The notes under the pieces: model-generated | The model's database searches: none | Seen by the model: the letters and a program-made list of their open reading frames with translations, nothing else | What the model was told of the DNA's origin: nothing | Made by a program: the position numbers and the translations under genes | Part shown: positions 7,689 to 14,158 of the stretch, piece by piece | How the letters are laid out: the number at the start of each line of letters is the position of its first letter | How positions within the stretch are numbered: the first letter of the stretch is position 1 | Source: an uncultured bacterium | GTDB lineage: Bacteria; Hydrogenedentota; Hydrogenedentia; Hydrogenedentales; SLHB01 | Length of the DNA: 14,158 nt | Direction: 5' to 3' | Assembly (NCBI GenBank): GCA_937928585.1 | Contig: CALEZK010000559.1 | Location: forward strand, 1-14,158

Positions 7689-8456
7689 CTACCGCTCCTC
7701 TACCGCGCCATGCCGGCCCGCGCCGGAAGCGAAGCGCTGTGCGCCTGCAAGCGAATCGGCCGCCAGCGAGCGAAGGCCATGCTCGAATTCATTTCTCAAT
7801 GCTTCAGGCAAGGGAAGATCGAATTGTTGATAGGCGGAGAGCCTGTCGCCTTGCATGCATACCTGCGGGAATTTCGAAATTTCTAGCGCAAGCTGTTCGG
7901 CTGCTCGGCGGGCTTCGCCGTGTGGCACTACGCGATTGACCAGCCCCATCTCCAGCGCTTCTTTCGCTGTCACGCCGCGCCCGGTGAGTATCAGGTCGAG
8001 CGCGTGCGACAGTCCGATCAGGCGTGGCAGGCGCACCGTGCCGCCATCGATCAGCGGAACACCCCAGCGCCGGCAATAAACGCCGAGTATCGCGGACTCG
8101 CCTGCGACACGCAGATCGCACCAGAGCGCAAGCTCGAGCCCGCCGGCTACGGCGTGTCCCTCGATTGCGGCGATCACGGGTTTCCGTAAGACCGTGCGGG
8201 TGGGCCCCATCGGGCCGTCGCCATCGGGTTCCAGGCGATTAAAACTACCCGACGCGATTGCCTTGAGATCCGCACCGCTACAGAACTGACCGTGGTCTCC
8301 GTATAACACACCAACAGACGCGGTGTCGTCCTGCTCGAATGACGCAAACGCTTCGACGAGCGCTTGGGCAGTCTCGCCATCCACTGCATTGCGACGCTCT
8401 GGCCGCGACAGGACTACCGTCGTGACAGGGCCTTTTTTCTCGACCGAGACCGGCAT
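7689..8456 (-). CDS. Crotonase-family (enoyl-CoA hydratase/isomerase-like) protein
   Basis: This 255-aa cytoplasmic protein has the crotonase fold. The oxyanion-hole segments are both present: CSGADL at 59-64, and AGGLELA at 104-110. Aligning the second segment by eye to rat mitochondrial hydratase puts Glu108 at the first catalytic glutamate (Glu144). The second catalytic position (Glu164) is Cys128, within GVYCRRWGVPLIDGGT (125-140). Ordinary enoyl-CoA hydration is therefore doubtful, and another acyl-CoA reaction (isomerisation, hydrolysis, decarboxylation) is possible. I chose ATG at 8456: it has a GGGAG SD 7 nt upstream (8464-8468) and the protein then begins directly with the first beta-strand. 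A longer frame to 8588 adds 44 residues with no family character. This is the first gene of the minus-strand operon leading to the Tm-1-like protein, cupin and membrane protein. Confidence 0.9.
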   Translation of the reverse strand: MPVSVEKKGPVTTVVLSRPERRNAVDGETAQALVEAFASFEQDDTASVGVLYGDHGQFCSGADLKAIASGSFNRLEPDGDGPMGPTRTVLRKPVIAAIEGHAVAGGLELALWCDLRVAGESAILGVYCRRWGVPLIDGGTVRLPRLIGLSHALDLILTGRGVTAKEALEMGLVNRVVPHGEARRAAEQLALEISKFPQVCMQGDRLSAYQQFDLPLPEALRNEFEHGLRSLAADSLAGAQRFASGAGRHGAVEER

Positions 8457-8569
8457 TGCATGACTCCCATTCCCAGTACGCGGCTCACTATAGCACGGGG
8501 GCGCATTGTTCGCAGCCAGGCGCGTGGGTAAACTATGCGGCGATTCCGGGGGGAGCATCGCCGTTTGAT
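8457..8569. promoter_or_regulatory. Divergent promoter region between the crotonase operon and the MFS gene
   Basis: The two flanking genes are transcribed away from each other, so this 113-nt gap must hold both start regions. On the minus strand a -10-like TATAGT occurs at 8487-8492, with no good -35. On the plus strand a weak pair TTGTTC (8506-8511) and TAAACT (8529-8534) is spaced 17 nt apart. The crotonase SD is at 8464-8468. The only purine-rich SD-like run for the MFS gene, GGGGGGAG at 8548-8555, stands 14 nt from its ATG, which is long. The positions are motif guesses; that a divergent control region lies here is secure. Confidence 0.4.
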
Positions 8570-10063
8570 ATGAAGTATCTTCATCCAAAAGAATCGCTAT
8601 CGCAAGACGATATCGCGCTCGGCATGCGCATGATGCTGTACGACGCGGCGTTTGTGACGTTCATGGGCGTGCTGACGACCGGCGCATTCCTGATTGGCTT
8701 TGCGCTGTCGCTGGGTGCGTCGAATGTCGTGGTTGGGGTGATCGCCGCGGCGGGGCCGCTCGCACAGATTCTGCAACTGCCGTCTATCGTGCTCATTGAG
8801 CGATACCGTAAACGCAAAGCGCTCGCGCTGTATGCTGCTGCGGTGAGCCGTGCCACTTGGTTTGTCATAGCGCTTGTGCCGTGGCTGGTTCCCCGCGAGT
8901 ACTGGATTCCTTCGTTTGTGGCGTTACTGCTCGTGCATTTCGCCACGGGCAACCTCGCGAATTGCGCTTGGAATTCGTGGGTGCGCGACTTGATACCGAT
9001 GCCCGTGTTTGGCACGTTTTTCGCGAAGCGCATGGCGATCGCGACGTTCATTGGCGCGGTGCTGAGCGTGGCGGGCGCGGTGATGGTGGACGCGTGGAAG
9101 CAGCACTACGCGGCGCCGCTGGGCGCTTACACGATTGTATTCGTGGTTGCGGCGTTTTCCGCGGTCATCAGTCTGTTCTTCATCGCTCGAATGCCGGAAC
9201 CCGAGATGCCGGCGCAATCGGGCACGACCATACGTCAGATCTTGAAGGAGCCGCTACGCGACGCAAAGTTCCGCGCCGTGCTGATTTTTCTGGGGTGGTG
9301 GAATTTTGCCGTAAACTTTGCAGCCCCTTTCTTCGCCGTGTACATGTTCCGCAAACTTGAAATGAGCATGGTTTGGGTGATCGGGCTTTCGGTACTGAGT
9401 CAGTTGGTGAACGTGGTGTTCTTCCGCGTATGGGGGCGTCTGGCGGATCGGTATTCAAACAAGTCCGTGCTGACGGTGTCGGGGCCGTTGTTTATCGTCA
9501 CGTTCCTGATGTGGCCATTTGCGACCATGCCCGATCCGCATTTCTTCACGATTCCGCTGCTCATCGCGATTCACGTGCTCGCGGGCATTTCCACCGCGGG
9601 CGTGACACTGTGCACCAGCAACCTCGCGTTCAAGTGCGCACCGTACGGAAAAGCAACCGCATACCTCGCGGTCAACGCGTTAATCTCTGGCGTAATGGCG
9701 ACGGTCGCGCCGATTATCGCGGGATTTATCGGCGACTACACGCAACACTTTGAGTTGCAGATTTCTCTGCGGGGGAAAGACACGGTCAGCGGCGCGACGC
9801 GTTTTGACGTGCCGACGGTGGACCTGCAGGGTCTCGACTATGTGTTCCTGCTTGCGGCAGTGTTCGGCGCGATTGCGATACACCGATTGCTTGCCGTGCG
9901 CGAAGAAGGCGAAGTGGAGGAGGCGGTTGTCCGCCAGGAACTCATGCTGCAAATGCGCCGCATGGCGCGGCAAGTCTCCACTGTTGCGGGTATGCGGCAG
10001 GTGATCAATTTCCCTTTCGGCACGCTGAAGCAGTGGAGGCAGCGGCGGCGCGATGCTGAGTAG
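8570..10063 (+). CDS. Major facilitator superfamily transporter
   Basis: This 497-aa inner-membrane protein has about 12 hydrophobic segments distributed over residues 25-440. A typical central cytoplasmic loop lies around 206-235, and a basic, Arg-rich C-terminal tail runs from about 443 to 497. Between TM4 and TM5 the segment SWVRDLIP...GTFFAKR (136-154) resembles the conserved [SW]DL-P-x-RGRYFGRR-like signature of a subgroup of environmental MFS proteins. The loop after TM8 (GRLADRYSNKS, 289-299) is the second copy of the MFS motif A (G-x-LaDR-g-r-r). An extended, non-hydrophobic loop at about 391-423 sits before the last helix. The start at 8570 (MKYLHPKES) is preferred because upstream in-frame codons overlap the divergent crotonase start region and look non-coding. 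The substrate cannot be told from sequence; the divergent arrangement with the crotonase operon hints at a related metabolite. Confidence 0.88.
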   Translation: MKYLHPKESLSQDDIALGMRMMLYDAAFVTFMGVLTTGAFLIGFALSLGASNVVVGVIAAAGPLAQILQLPSIVLIERYRKRKALALYAAAVSRATWFVIALVPWLVPREYWIPSFVALLLVHFATGNLANCAWNSWVRDLIPMPVFGTFFAKRMAIATFIGAVLSVAGAVMVDAWKQHYAAPLGAYTIVFVVAAFSAVISLFFIARMPEPEMPAQSGTTIRQILKEPLRDAKFRAVLIFLGWWNFAVNFAAPFFAVYMFRKLEMSMVWVIGLSVLSQLVNVVFFRVWGRLADRYSNKSVLTVSGPLFIVTFLMWPFATMPDPHFFTIPLLIAIHVLAGISTAGVTLCTSNLAFKCAPYGKATAYLAVNALISGVMATVAPIIAGFIGDYTQHFELQISLRGKDTVSGATRFDVPTVDLQGLDYVFLLAAVFGAIAIHRLLAVREEGEVEEAVVRQELMLQMRRMARQVSTVAGMRQVINFPFGTLKQWRQRRRDAE

Positions 10064-10075
10064 GCTCTGTTCGGG

Positions 10076-10321
10076 TTAAACCGCAGTTCGCGGTCGTATT
10101 GATGGAATGTCATTTGCTGTCAGGGGTGACACCGCTGATACAGGAACGGCGACAACCTGAATCGAATCACCAACGGCATTGAATATTTCCAGCAAGCAAC
10201 CTTCTTCACCTCCAAGGGGGTGCGGTGCAAAGTCCACCGCCGTTGCAACGTCGCCCTTTTTCAAACCAAGCTCTTCTACGTCTCTCGATTGGTCGACTCG
10301 CCCGAAGAGTTCAGGTTTCAT
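10076..10321 (-). CDS. Small DUF4926-like protein
   Basis: This 81-aa soluble protein has the pattern of the DUF4926 family: a short N-terminal lead, then LKKGDVATAVDF (20-31, the conserved 'L-xx-G-xx-G-T-V' beta-strand pair), an acidic strand around EEGCLLEIFNAVGDSI, and a hydrophobic final strand with a Pro/Leu end. This is a small beta-barrel-like fold; the family's function is unknown. The C-terminal 15 residues are basic and probably flexible. The gene converges on the MFS gene with a 12-nt gap and lies 75 nt downstream of the hydrolase stop on the same strand. Its ATG has no strong SD, but a 16-codon frame just upstream ends in an ATGA overlap with it, which would allow coupled translation. 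The family assignment is from memory of the pattern and is moderately sure. Confidence 0.7.
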   Translation of the reverse strand: MKPELFGRVDQSRDVEELGLKKGDVATAVDFAPHPLGGEEGCLLEIFNAVGDSIQVVAVPVSAVSPLTANDIPSIRPRTAV

Positions 10322-10396
10322 GATCTAAGTTCTTTACCCAACCGGATCCAGACTGTAGTCTCACTCATTGCACGGCCACCGTTTATCTAAAAGAGG

Positions 10397-12379
10397 TTAG
10401 CGACTCTCGATTACTCGCTTAAGATCACTCAAATCGTAGAAAGGCAATGCGCCGTGCACGACGTTGATTAGGTGATTGCGGCCCTCGGCGGAGTTTACTA
10501 CGTCAACCCAGGAGGCGAGGCCGCCGTGTGTTTCGACGGAAGCAATCAAGGACGGCTCCATGGCCGCGGCGTGCAGCGCCGCGGGTCCTATGAGTCCGTA
10601 GGTGTGCAAGGCCACCTTCCCTTGCGTGGCACCGGGAAGGTTTTGGACGTAGCGCGCGCAGATCAGCAGATCTTCCGCCCACATTGTGATGAAAGGCCGG
10701 TTCAGCTGGAATGCGAGCATGCTGGCCTTATAGCTTGGGCCAAAGAACTCTTCCCACTGCGCGCCGTGAGACCAGGACGATTTGGTTTCGCCGCAATTGC
10801 GCAGATCTACAGCGAGCACGCGCTTGCCACTTTTCGCGAGTGCGATGCAATCCTGCGCAACCGAGATTTTGCCTTCGCTTGCAGCGACTATCACGGTTTC
10901 AGAAGGTGACTGTTCTGGCGTGTAGAGGACCGCGGGCAGTTCAATACCCGGTTCCGGCAGCAGCACGAGGCTTTCGACGCTATACCCGTCTTGCCGCGCT
11001 GTCGCGATGGACTTTACTTCGGGAACGGGAAGATGAGCTGCGGGACGAATTCCGGTGAGTTCACGAACCTTTGCCAGCGCGGAATCTTTCGATTCGGCTG
11101 CCCAGAATGCTTCGCGCGACTTTTGTTGCTCCAATTGAATATCGCGATTGATGTCGAACACCGACCGTTCGCCGGGGAGTTTCAGCACCTGGCCTTCGGC
11201 GGTCACGAGGGCCTCTTCATCCGTTAGTACGATTATCTCGGGTTCGGTGGCGGTGTCGTCTATGTTGAGCAGCCAGCGTTTCATCCAGCGGACCATGGCC
11301 TGTCGAAGCGGTGGCGTACAGCCGTGGTCCTCGTCCGCTTCGGCGATATCGAGGCGCTCAGAGTATCCCATGCGCGTATAGAATCGCTTCGCTTGGCGAT
11401 AGGTGTCCCAGGTGCCGGCGATGGGGAAGAAGTCGCGCGTCGCGCAGCAGACCAGTGTCGGCTTCGGTGCGCGGGCCATGAGGTAGTCGCCGTGGTCCAT
11501 GCCGAAGGCGAGCTGCCCGGCAATGCACTGTTCGCCGTCGTGTGGGCCGTCAACGAGGATGAGATCTTCCAATGAGGTGATGTAGCAACTCGGTGCCGCG
11601 CAGAGCACGCGATCGTCGAGCGCGGAAATGTAGGCGGTGAGCGTGCCGCCGCCGGAGTTGCCGGTGCATCCGATTCGGTTCGGATCGATGTCGGGCCGGC
11701 TGCACAGATAATCGATGCCGCGAATGCCGTCCCACACGCGGTAGGAAGCGACATTAAGTCCGAGCGGGATGCTGGATACCGTTACGAGCGTATGTTCGAT
11801 GGTCGAGCCGTAGGTTTGTTTGCCGTCTGCGTCGAGGATTTGCGCGCGTTCGCCCTGGCCTATTGGGTCATAGCAGAGTGCCGCGATGCCGTTCGTCGCA
11901 AGGAATGCGCAGGCGCGCTGGTAGGCCTCGCCCGCTTTGCCGTTTGGGTCGTGTCCGCAGGGAAACAACACGGCTGGATAGGGCGGATCGGTCTCGGGCA
12001 GGTACATCAATGCTGTGACGTGAAAATTAGGCCGGCTTTCGAAGATGACTTTCTCGATCCGGTAATCGCCGCGATCCATCGTGTCCATGACCTTGGCGTT
12101 TAGCGGGGTCTTCTCCGGCCAGCTGCCAAGCTGTTGCAGGAAGAATTCGCGGATGCGCTGTTTGTGCGTTTCGGCGTCCGCAGGCGTTTCGATTTTCTCA
12201 TAGGCGTCCGCGCGTCGTTCGAAGGCCTCGACGGTTCTTGCGCGAAGGTAGTTTTCCATCATCAGCGCGGGTTTGTCGGCTTCGGTTAATACACTGGTCT
12301 GTGCACTTGCCAAAAACTGGCAAAAAATTGTTGTGCACGCGGCAAACACAGGGGGCAACAAGTTCTTGATAGATCGCAT
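10397..12379 (-). CDS. Exported two-domain alpha/beta hydrolase (acetyl-xylan-esterase-like)
   Basis: This 660-aa protein carries a signal peptide (basic start, hydrophobic core about 6-24, ASA-type site near 24-26), so it should act outside the cytoplasmic membrane. The first alpha/beta-hydrolase domain (about 100-375) is intact. Its likely triad is Ser242 in GNSGGG (240-245), Asp316 after the CCATR strand, and His352 in EDHGC. The DPIGQGER loop (171-178) and the long helices match the acetyl xylan esterase/AB-hydrolase_7 class common in planctomycete-like bacteria. A second hydrolase-like half (about 465-655) has the same strand order. Where a nucleophile elbow is expected it reads HTYGLIG (592-598), with no Ser, Cys or Asp nucleophile, so this half is probably inactive and structural or substrate-binding. 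Deacetylation of polysaccharide is a reasonable guess only. An AGAGGA SD stands about 10 nt before the ATG, and the gene starts 4 nt after the upstream membrane-protein gene. Confidence 0.9.
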   Translation of the reverse strand: MRSIKNLLPPVFAACTTIFCQFLASAQTSVLTEADKPALMMENYLRARTVEAFERRADAYEKIETPADAETHKQRIREFFLQQLGSWPEKTPLNAKVMDTMDRGDYRIEKVIFESRPNFHVTALMYLPETDPPYPAVLFPCGHDPNGKAGEAYQRACAFLATNGIAALCYDPIGQGERAQILDADGKQTYGSTIEHTLVTVSSIPLGLNVASYRVWDGIRGIDYLCSRPDIDPNRIGCTGNSGGGTLTAYISALDDRVLCAAPSCYITSLEDLILVDGPHDGEQCIAGQLAFGMDHGDYLMARAPKPTLVCCATRDFFPIAGTWDTYRQAKRFYTRMGYSERLDIAEADEDHGCTPPLRQAMVRWMKRWLLNIDDTATEPEIIVLTDEEALVTAEGQVLKLPGERSVFDINRDIQLEQQKSREAFWAAESKDSALAKVRELTGIRPAAHLPVPEVKSIATARQDGYSVESLVLLPEPGIELPAVLYTPEQSPSETVIVAASEGKISVAQDCIALAKSGKRVLAVDLRNCGETKSSWSHGAQWEEFFGPSYKASMLAFQLNRPFITMWAEDLLICARYVQNLPGATQGKVALHTYGLIGPAALHAAAMEPSLIASVETHGGLASWVDVVNSAEGRNHLINVVHGALPFYDLSDLKRVIESR

Positions 12380-12383
12380 CTAA

Positions 12384-12821
12384 TTACGTTCCTCTTATTA
12401 GATCGGCAACTTTAGTGGGTATTAACGTAGAATAATCTGCTTCGGCACGGTAAGCGCGATCAAAAAGGAAAAGCTCATTACTTTCCCAATAGTATTTGCC
12501 AACGAGTCTCGTTCCCCGGCAAATCAATAGAGTTTTTTCGAGGGCGTCTAGCTCCGTTGTCGCACTAAGCCACACAATATCTTCGTGATCATAATAGAAC
12601 CAGGCCCAGGTTTCCCCCGGCTTTTTAGCGTAAACCGATGTCGTATAGGGCTCCAACGTCCAATTGAATTCTTGATATACACAAAGGAGCGTGCCGTCGG
12701 GTGCCGTAGCCGATACCACTATTCTGGGGTAAAGCAAGCGTGATCCTAAGAGCGCCGCTGCCAGCGCCACTATGACGAAAAAACTGACTGCAGCAATAAC
12801 ACTGAGCCTTGCCTTTCCCAT
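12384..12821 (-). CDS. Unrecognised single-helix membrane-anchored protein
   Basis: I do not recognise this 145-aa protein. It has one N-terminal hydrophobic segment (about 8-30) that could be a membrane anchor or an uncleaved signal. A roughly 115-residue domain follows, rich in aromatic residues (many Trp and Tyr at 49-85 and 107-131) and in short beta-strands. The opening of that domain (SATAPDGTLLCVYQ, 37-50) resembles the 'SPDGK-hydrophobic strand' start of many small envelope proteins. The two Cys residues (47 and 101) could pair outside the cytoplasm. It begins 8 nt after the MetE-like gene stop and ends 4 nt before the exported hydrolase, so it is co-transcribed with both. Its base composition is AT-richer (about 40% GC over nt 12421-12480). 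A role as a membrane partner of the hydrolase is possible but unsupported. Confidence 0.65.
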   Translation of the reverse strand: MGKARLSVIAAVSFFVIVALAAALLGSRLLYPRIVVSATAPDGTLLCVYQEFNWTLEPYTTSVYAKKPGETWAWFYYDHEDIVWLSATTELDALEKTLLICRGTRLVGKYYWESNELFLFDRAYRAEADYSTLIPTKVADLIRGT

Positions 12822-12829
12822 ATGCCAAC

Positions 12830-13825
12830 CTAGGTCCGCCCCTCAAACAAATCGCGTCCGAGCACCAGCGCGCGGATTTTGCGGTCTGCGACGCTGCGTT
12901 TTAGCATCCAGAAGCCGCAGTCTGGGTTGATGTAGGTTACGCGATGGGGGCCGAGGGCTTTGACGGCTTCTTCGATGCGTTTTGCGATCAGGTCGGGAGT
13001 CTCGACTACGTTGGATTTTATATCCACGACACCCAGGCCTATTTTTACTTTTGGATCGATCTGTGCGAGATGTTCCAGTTCCCAACTGCCGCGATGCGCG
13101 ACTTCGATAAGGACGTGATCGGTGTGCAGGCCACTGAGGAAATCGATCAGGTGTTTCCAGTCGCCTTTTTGGATTGTTTGGCCGCCGTAGTTGCCGAAGC
13201 AGAGGTGGACCGCGGGCGTAGTTGTCACCGCGTCGAGCACTTTGTTGATTGCGGGCAATGCCCAGACGGCATCCTCGGGATGGCCGGGGATGTTGGCTTC
13301 GTCGATCTGTACGATGTCCGCGTCAAGCTCCGCGACCTGTGAGGCGAGAACATCTGCAATGGCACTGCAGAGTGCGGCGCGGTCGTTGTAGTGAAGGTCG
13401 AGCAGGGTTTTGCTCAACATGTGCGGGCCGGTGACGGTGAATTTCATCGATGCCGTGGTGAGCGCGCGCGCACGTTCGCAATCGACGGCGAGGTTCAAAG
13501 TGCCTTCGCCGATAGGGCCGTCCACCACGCCCGCGGGCTTCGCGCGGAACTTCATCTGCGGATCAGCGTGAAACGTGGCGATGTCCGTGCGGGTGACCTG
13601 CGAGCGCACGTTGGCCAGGGGACGAACAAAATAATCGATCATGCCGTTCGTGTCCGGATGATTGATGTCGAAGCGATAGAGTTCGCCATCTGCGACGACG
13701 TCGATACCCGCGTCTTCCTGAATCTTGAAGACGACACTTGTCGCGTCCACAAGCGCTTGCTCGCTCGGCAGCGCCGCCAGCCAATCGGGTACCGGGTAGC
13801 TGCCAACAACAGTGGTCTTGATCAT
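12830..13825 (-). CDS. MetE-type (cobalamin-independent methionine synthase C-terminal-like) zinc methyltransferase
   Basis: This 331-aa TIM-barrel protein corresponds to the catalytic C-terminal half of MetE. The zinc ligands align: His207 and Cys209 in VHLCFGNYGG, Glu241 in LIEVAHRG, and Cys303 in INPDCGF. An Asp-Glu pair at 175-176 (QIDEANI) sits where MetE binds the thiol substrate. Such stand-alone proteins lack the N-terminal folate domain. The family includes archaeal corrinoid-dependent methyl transfer enzymes, and also epoxyalkane:coenzyme M transferase, which uses the same zinc site to activate a thiol. The acceptor and donor here are therefore open. The start at 13825 is chosen over an ATG at 13858: it has an AGAGGAG SD (13837-13843) and gives the family N terminus MIKTTVVGSYPVP, while the longer version would begin inside the inverted repeat and add 11 unconserved residues. 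A membrane-protein gene follows after 8 nt. Confidence 0.9.
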   Translation of the reverse strand: MIKTTVVGSYPVPDWLAALPSEQALVDATSVVFKIQEDAGIDVVADGELYRFDINHPDTNGMIDYFVRPLANVRSQVTRTDIATFHADPQMKFRAKPAGVVDGPIGEGTLNLAVDCERARALTTASMKFTVTGPHMLSKTLLDLHYNDRAALCSAIADVLASQVAELDADIVQIDEANIPGHPEDAVWALPAINKVLDAVTTTPAVHLCFGNYGGQTIQKGDWKHLIDFLSGLHTDHVLIEVAHRGSWELEHLAQIDPKVKIGLGVVDIKSNVVETPDLIAKRIEEAVKALGPHRVTYINPDCGFWMLKRSVADRKIRALVLGRDLFEGRT

Positions 13826-13845
13826 CGCGGCCAATTCTCCTCTTC

Positions 13846-13871
13846 TGACAATCACCATGCCTGGATTGTCA
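13846..13871. promoter_or_regulatory. Operator-like inverted repeat before the MetE-like gene
   Basis: Arms TGACAATC (13846-13853) and GATTGTCA (13864-13871) are a perfect 8-bp inverted repeat around a 10-nt spacer, 18 bp centre to centre. On the minus strand a -10-like TACAAT (13871-13876) directly abuts it, and the gene's SD lies 3 nt beyond the other arm. A repressor bound here would cover the transcription start. A hairpin in the leader RNA is the alternative reading. There is no T run after it, so it is not an intrinsic terminator. Confidence 0.4.
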
Positions 13872-13924
13872 TTGTAAACTAGTTTGTTGAACCCTGGGAC
13901 CGATTGTTGCCGCGAATCGGGGGG

Positions 13925-14158
13925 CTATGTTTCATCCAGCGATTCATATGCCCAATCGTTTAGTGGGGTCATGCTTTCGAAATCGACGTTCATGCCGAGG
14001 CCGAAGCCCGGCTGGTTTAACGATTCAAGGGCAATCTCACCGTCGCGGATGCGAAGCCGCGCGCTGTCGCGGAACGGTTCATAGAGATTGCCATGCACGC
14101 GGAGGCAATCGGCAAGTTCGGAATACGAGACATGATTGAGCGTGCCGCAGTAGTGATG
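13925..14158 (-). CDS. C-terminal end of an enolase-superfamily (mandelate racemase/muconate lactonizing) protein, cut by the window edge
   Basis: Reading the minus strand from the right edge gives 77 codons without a stop, ending at TAG (13925-13927). The frame is open to the edge, so the 5' part, including the catalytic barrel, lies outside the window. The visible piece matches the usual end of MR/MLE-type enolase-superfamily proteins: a segment ending in Arg-Ile-Arg-Asp-Gly-Glu-Ile-Ala (36-43 of the visible part), then QPGFGLGMNVDFESM (49-63). That is the typical 'DG-x-(I/V)-x-x-P-x-x-PGLG-x-x-(V/I)-D' closing pattern. These enzymes abstract a proton next to a carboxylate and are often acid-sugar dehydratases or epimerases; the reaction cannot be assigned from the tail. 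It is 99 nt upstream of the MetE-like gene on the same strand, so the two could share an operon, although the palindrome between them suggests a separate promoter. Confidence 0.6.
   Translation of the reverse strand, partial: HHYCGTLNHVSYSELADCLRVHGNLYEPFRDSARLRIRDGEIALESLNQPGFGLGMNVDFESMTPLNDWAYESLDET

Noticed and set aside
8456..8569. Upstream extension of the MFS gene to a TTG at 8456
   Set aside because: It would begin inside the crotonase start codon region; the added residues have no membrane or family character.
8457..8588. Upstream extension of the crotonase to an ATG at 8588
   Set aside because: The extra 44 residues look non-coding, would overlap the divergent MFS start, and a good SD exists for the ATG at 8456.
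10080..10094. Hairpin ACCGC-AGTTC-GCGGT between the convergent MFS and DUF4926-like genes
   Set aside because: The stem is only 5 bp, lies within coding sequence and has no T run, so it is too weak to call a terminator.
13826..13858. MetE-like start at ATG 13858
   Set aside because: It would put the start inside the inverted repeat and close to the predicted transcript start; the ATG at 13825 has the better SD and matches the family N terminus.
1..14158. CRISPR arrays, tRNA or rRNA genes, insertion sequences, phage genes
   Set aside because: Read through on both strands; no regularly spaced repeats, cloverleaf candidates, transposase motifs or phage structural genes were seen.

Overview
The window looks like chromosomal DNA from an environmental bacterium with an outer membrane (it has a TolC-type outer-membrane channel). 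Overall GC is moderately high, and most genes have recognisable Shine-Dalgarno sequences. The mix of a two-domain esterase-like hydrolase, a Tm-1-like/UPF0261 protein, a MetE-like methyltransferase and an enolase-superfamily protein resembles gene content of the Planctomycetes-Verrucomicrobia-Lentisphaerae/Hydrogenedentes kind. That placement is an inference from gene style. No rRNA, tRNA or phylogenetic marker is present to confirm it.

Region 1 (1-5094, plus strand) is a tripartite efflux operon: a TolC-family channel cut by the left edge, a MacA/HlyD-type periplasmic adaptor of unusual length (698 aa), a stand-alone MacB/LolD-type ATPase and a MacB-type permease. The genes overlap or nearly touch (23-nt overlap, 12-nt gap, 17-nt overlap), so they are probably co-translated into one export or secretion pump.

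Region 2 (5095-8456) is transcribed on the minus strand. It begins upstream with a crotonase-family enzyme (start at 8456), followed by a Tm-1-like/UPF0261 protein, a small cupin and an unrecognised two-helix membrane protein. Gaps are 3, 5 and 11 nt, so this is one operon. Beyond it lies a gene-poor stretch of about 350 nt that holds a doubtful secreted-protein reading frame.

Region 3 (8457-10321) has a divergent promoter region, a plus-strand MFS transporter, and a small DUF4926-like gene converging on it from the minus strand.

Region 4 (10397-14158, minus strand) starts upstream with an enolase-superfamily protein cut by the right edge. Then come a MetE-type zinc methyltransferase, an unrecognised single-helix membrane protein, and an exported two-domain alpha/beta hydrolase. 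An 8-bp inverted repeat sits in the leader of the MetE-like gene, where an operator would be expected.

No CRISPR array, mobile element, RNA gene or phage gene was found. The window reads as ordinary metabolic and transport chromosome. The points most worth a second look are the disordered insertion in the efflux adaptor, the operator-like palindrome, the crotonase lacking its second catalytic glutamate, and the lower-GC small membrane or secreted genes next to conserved genes.
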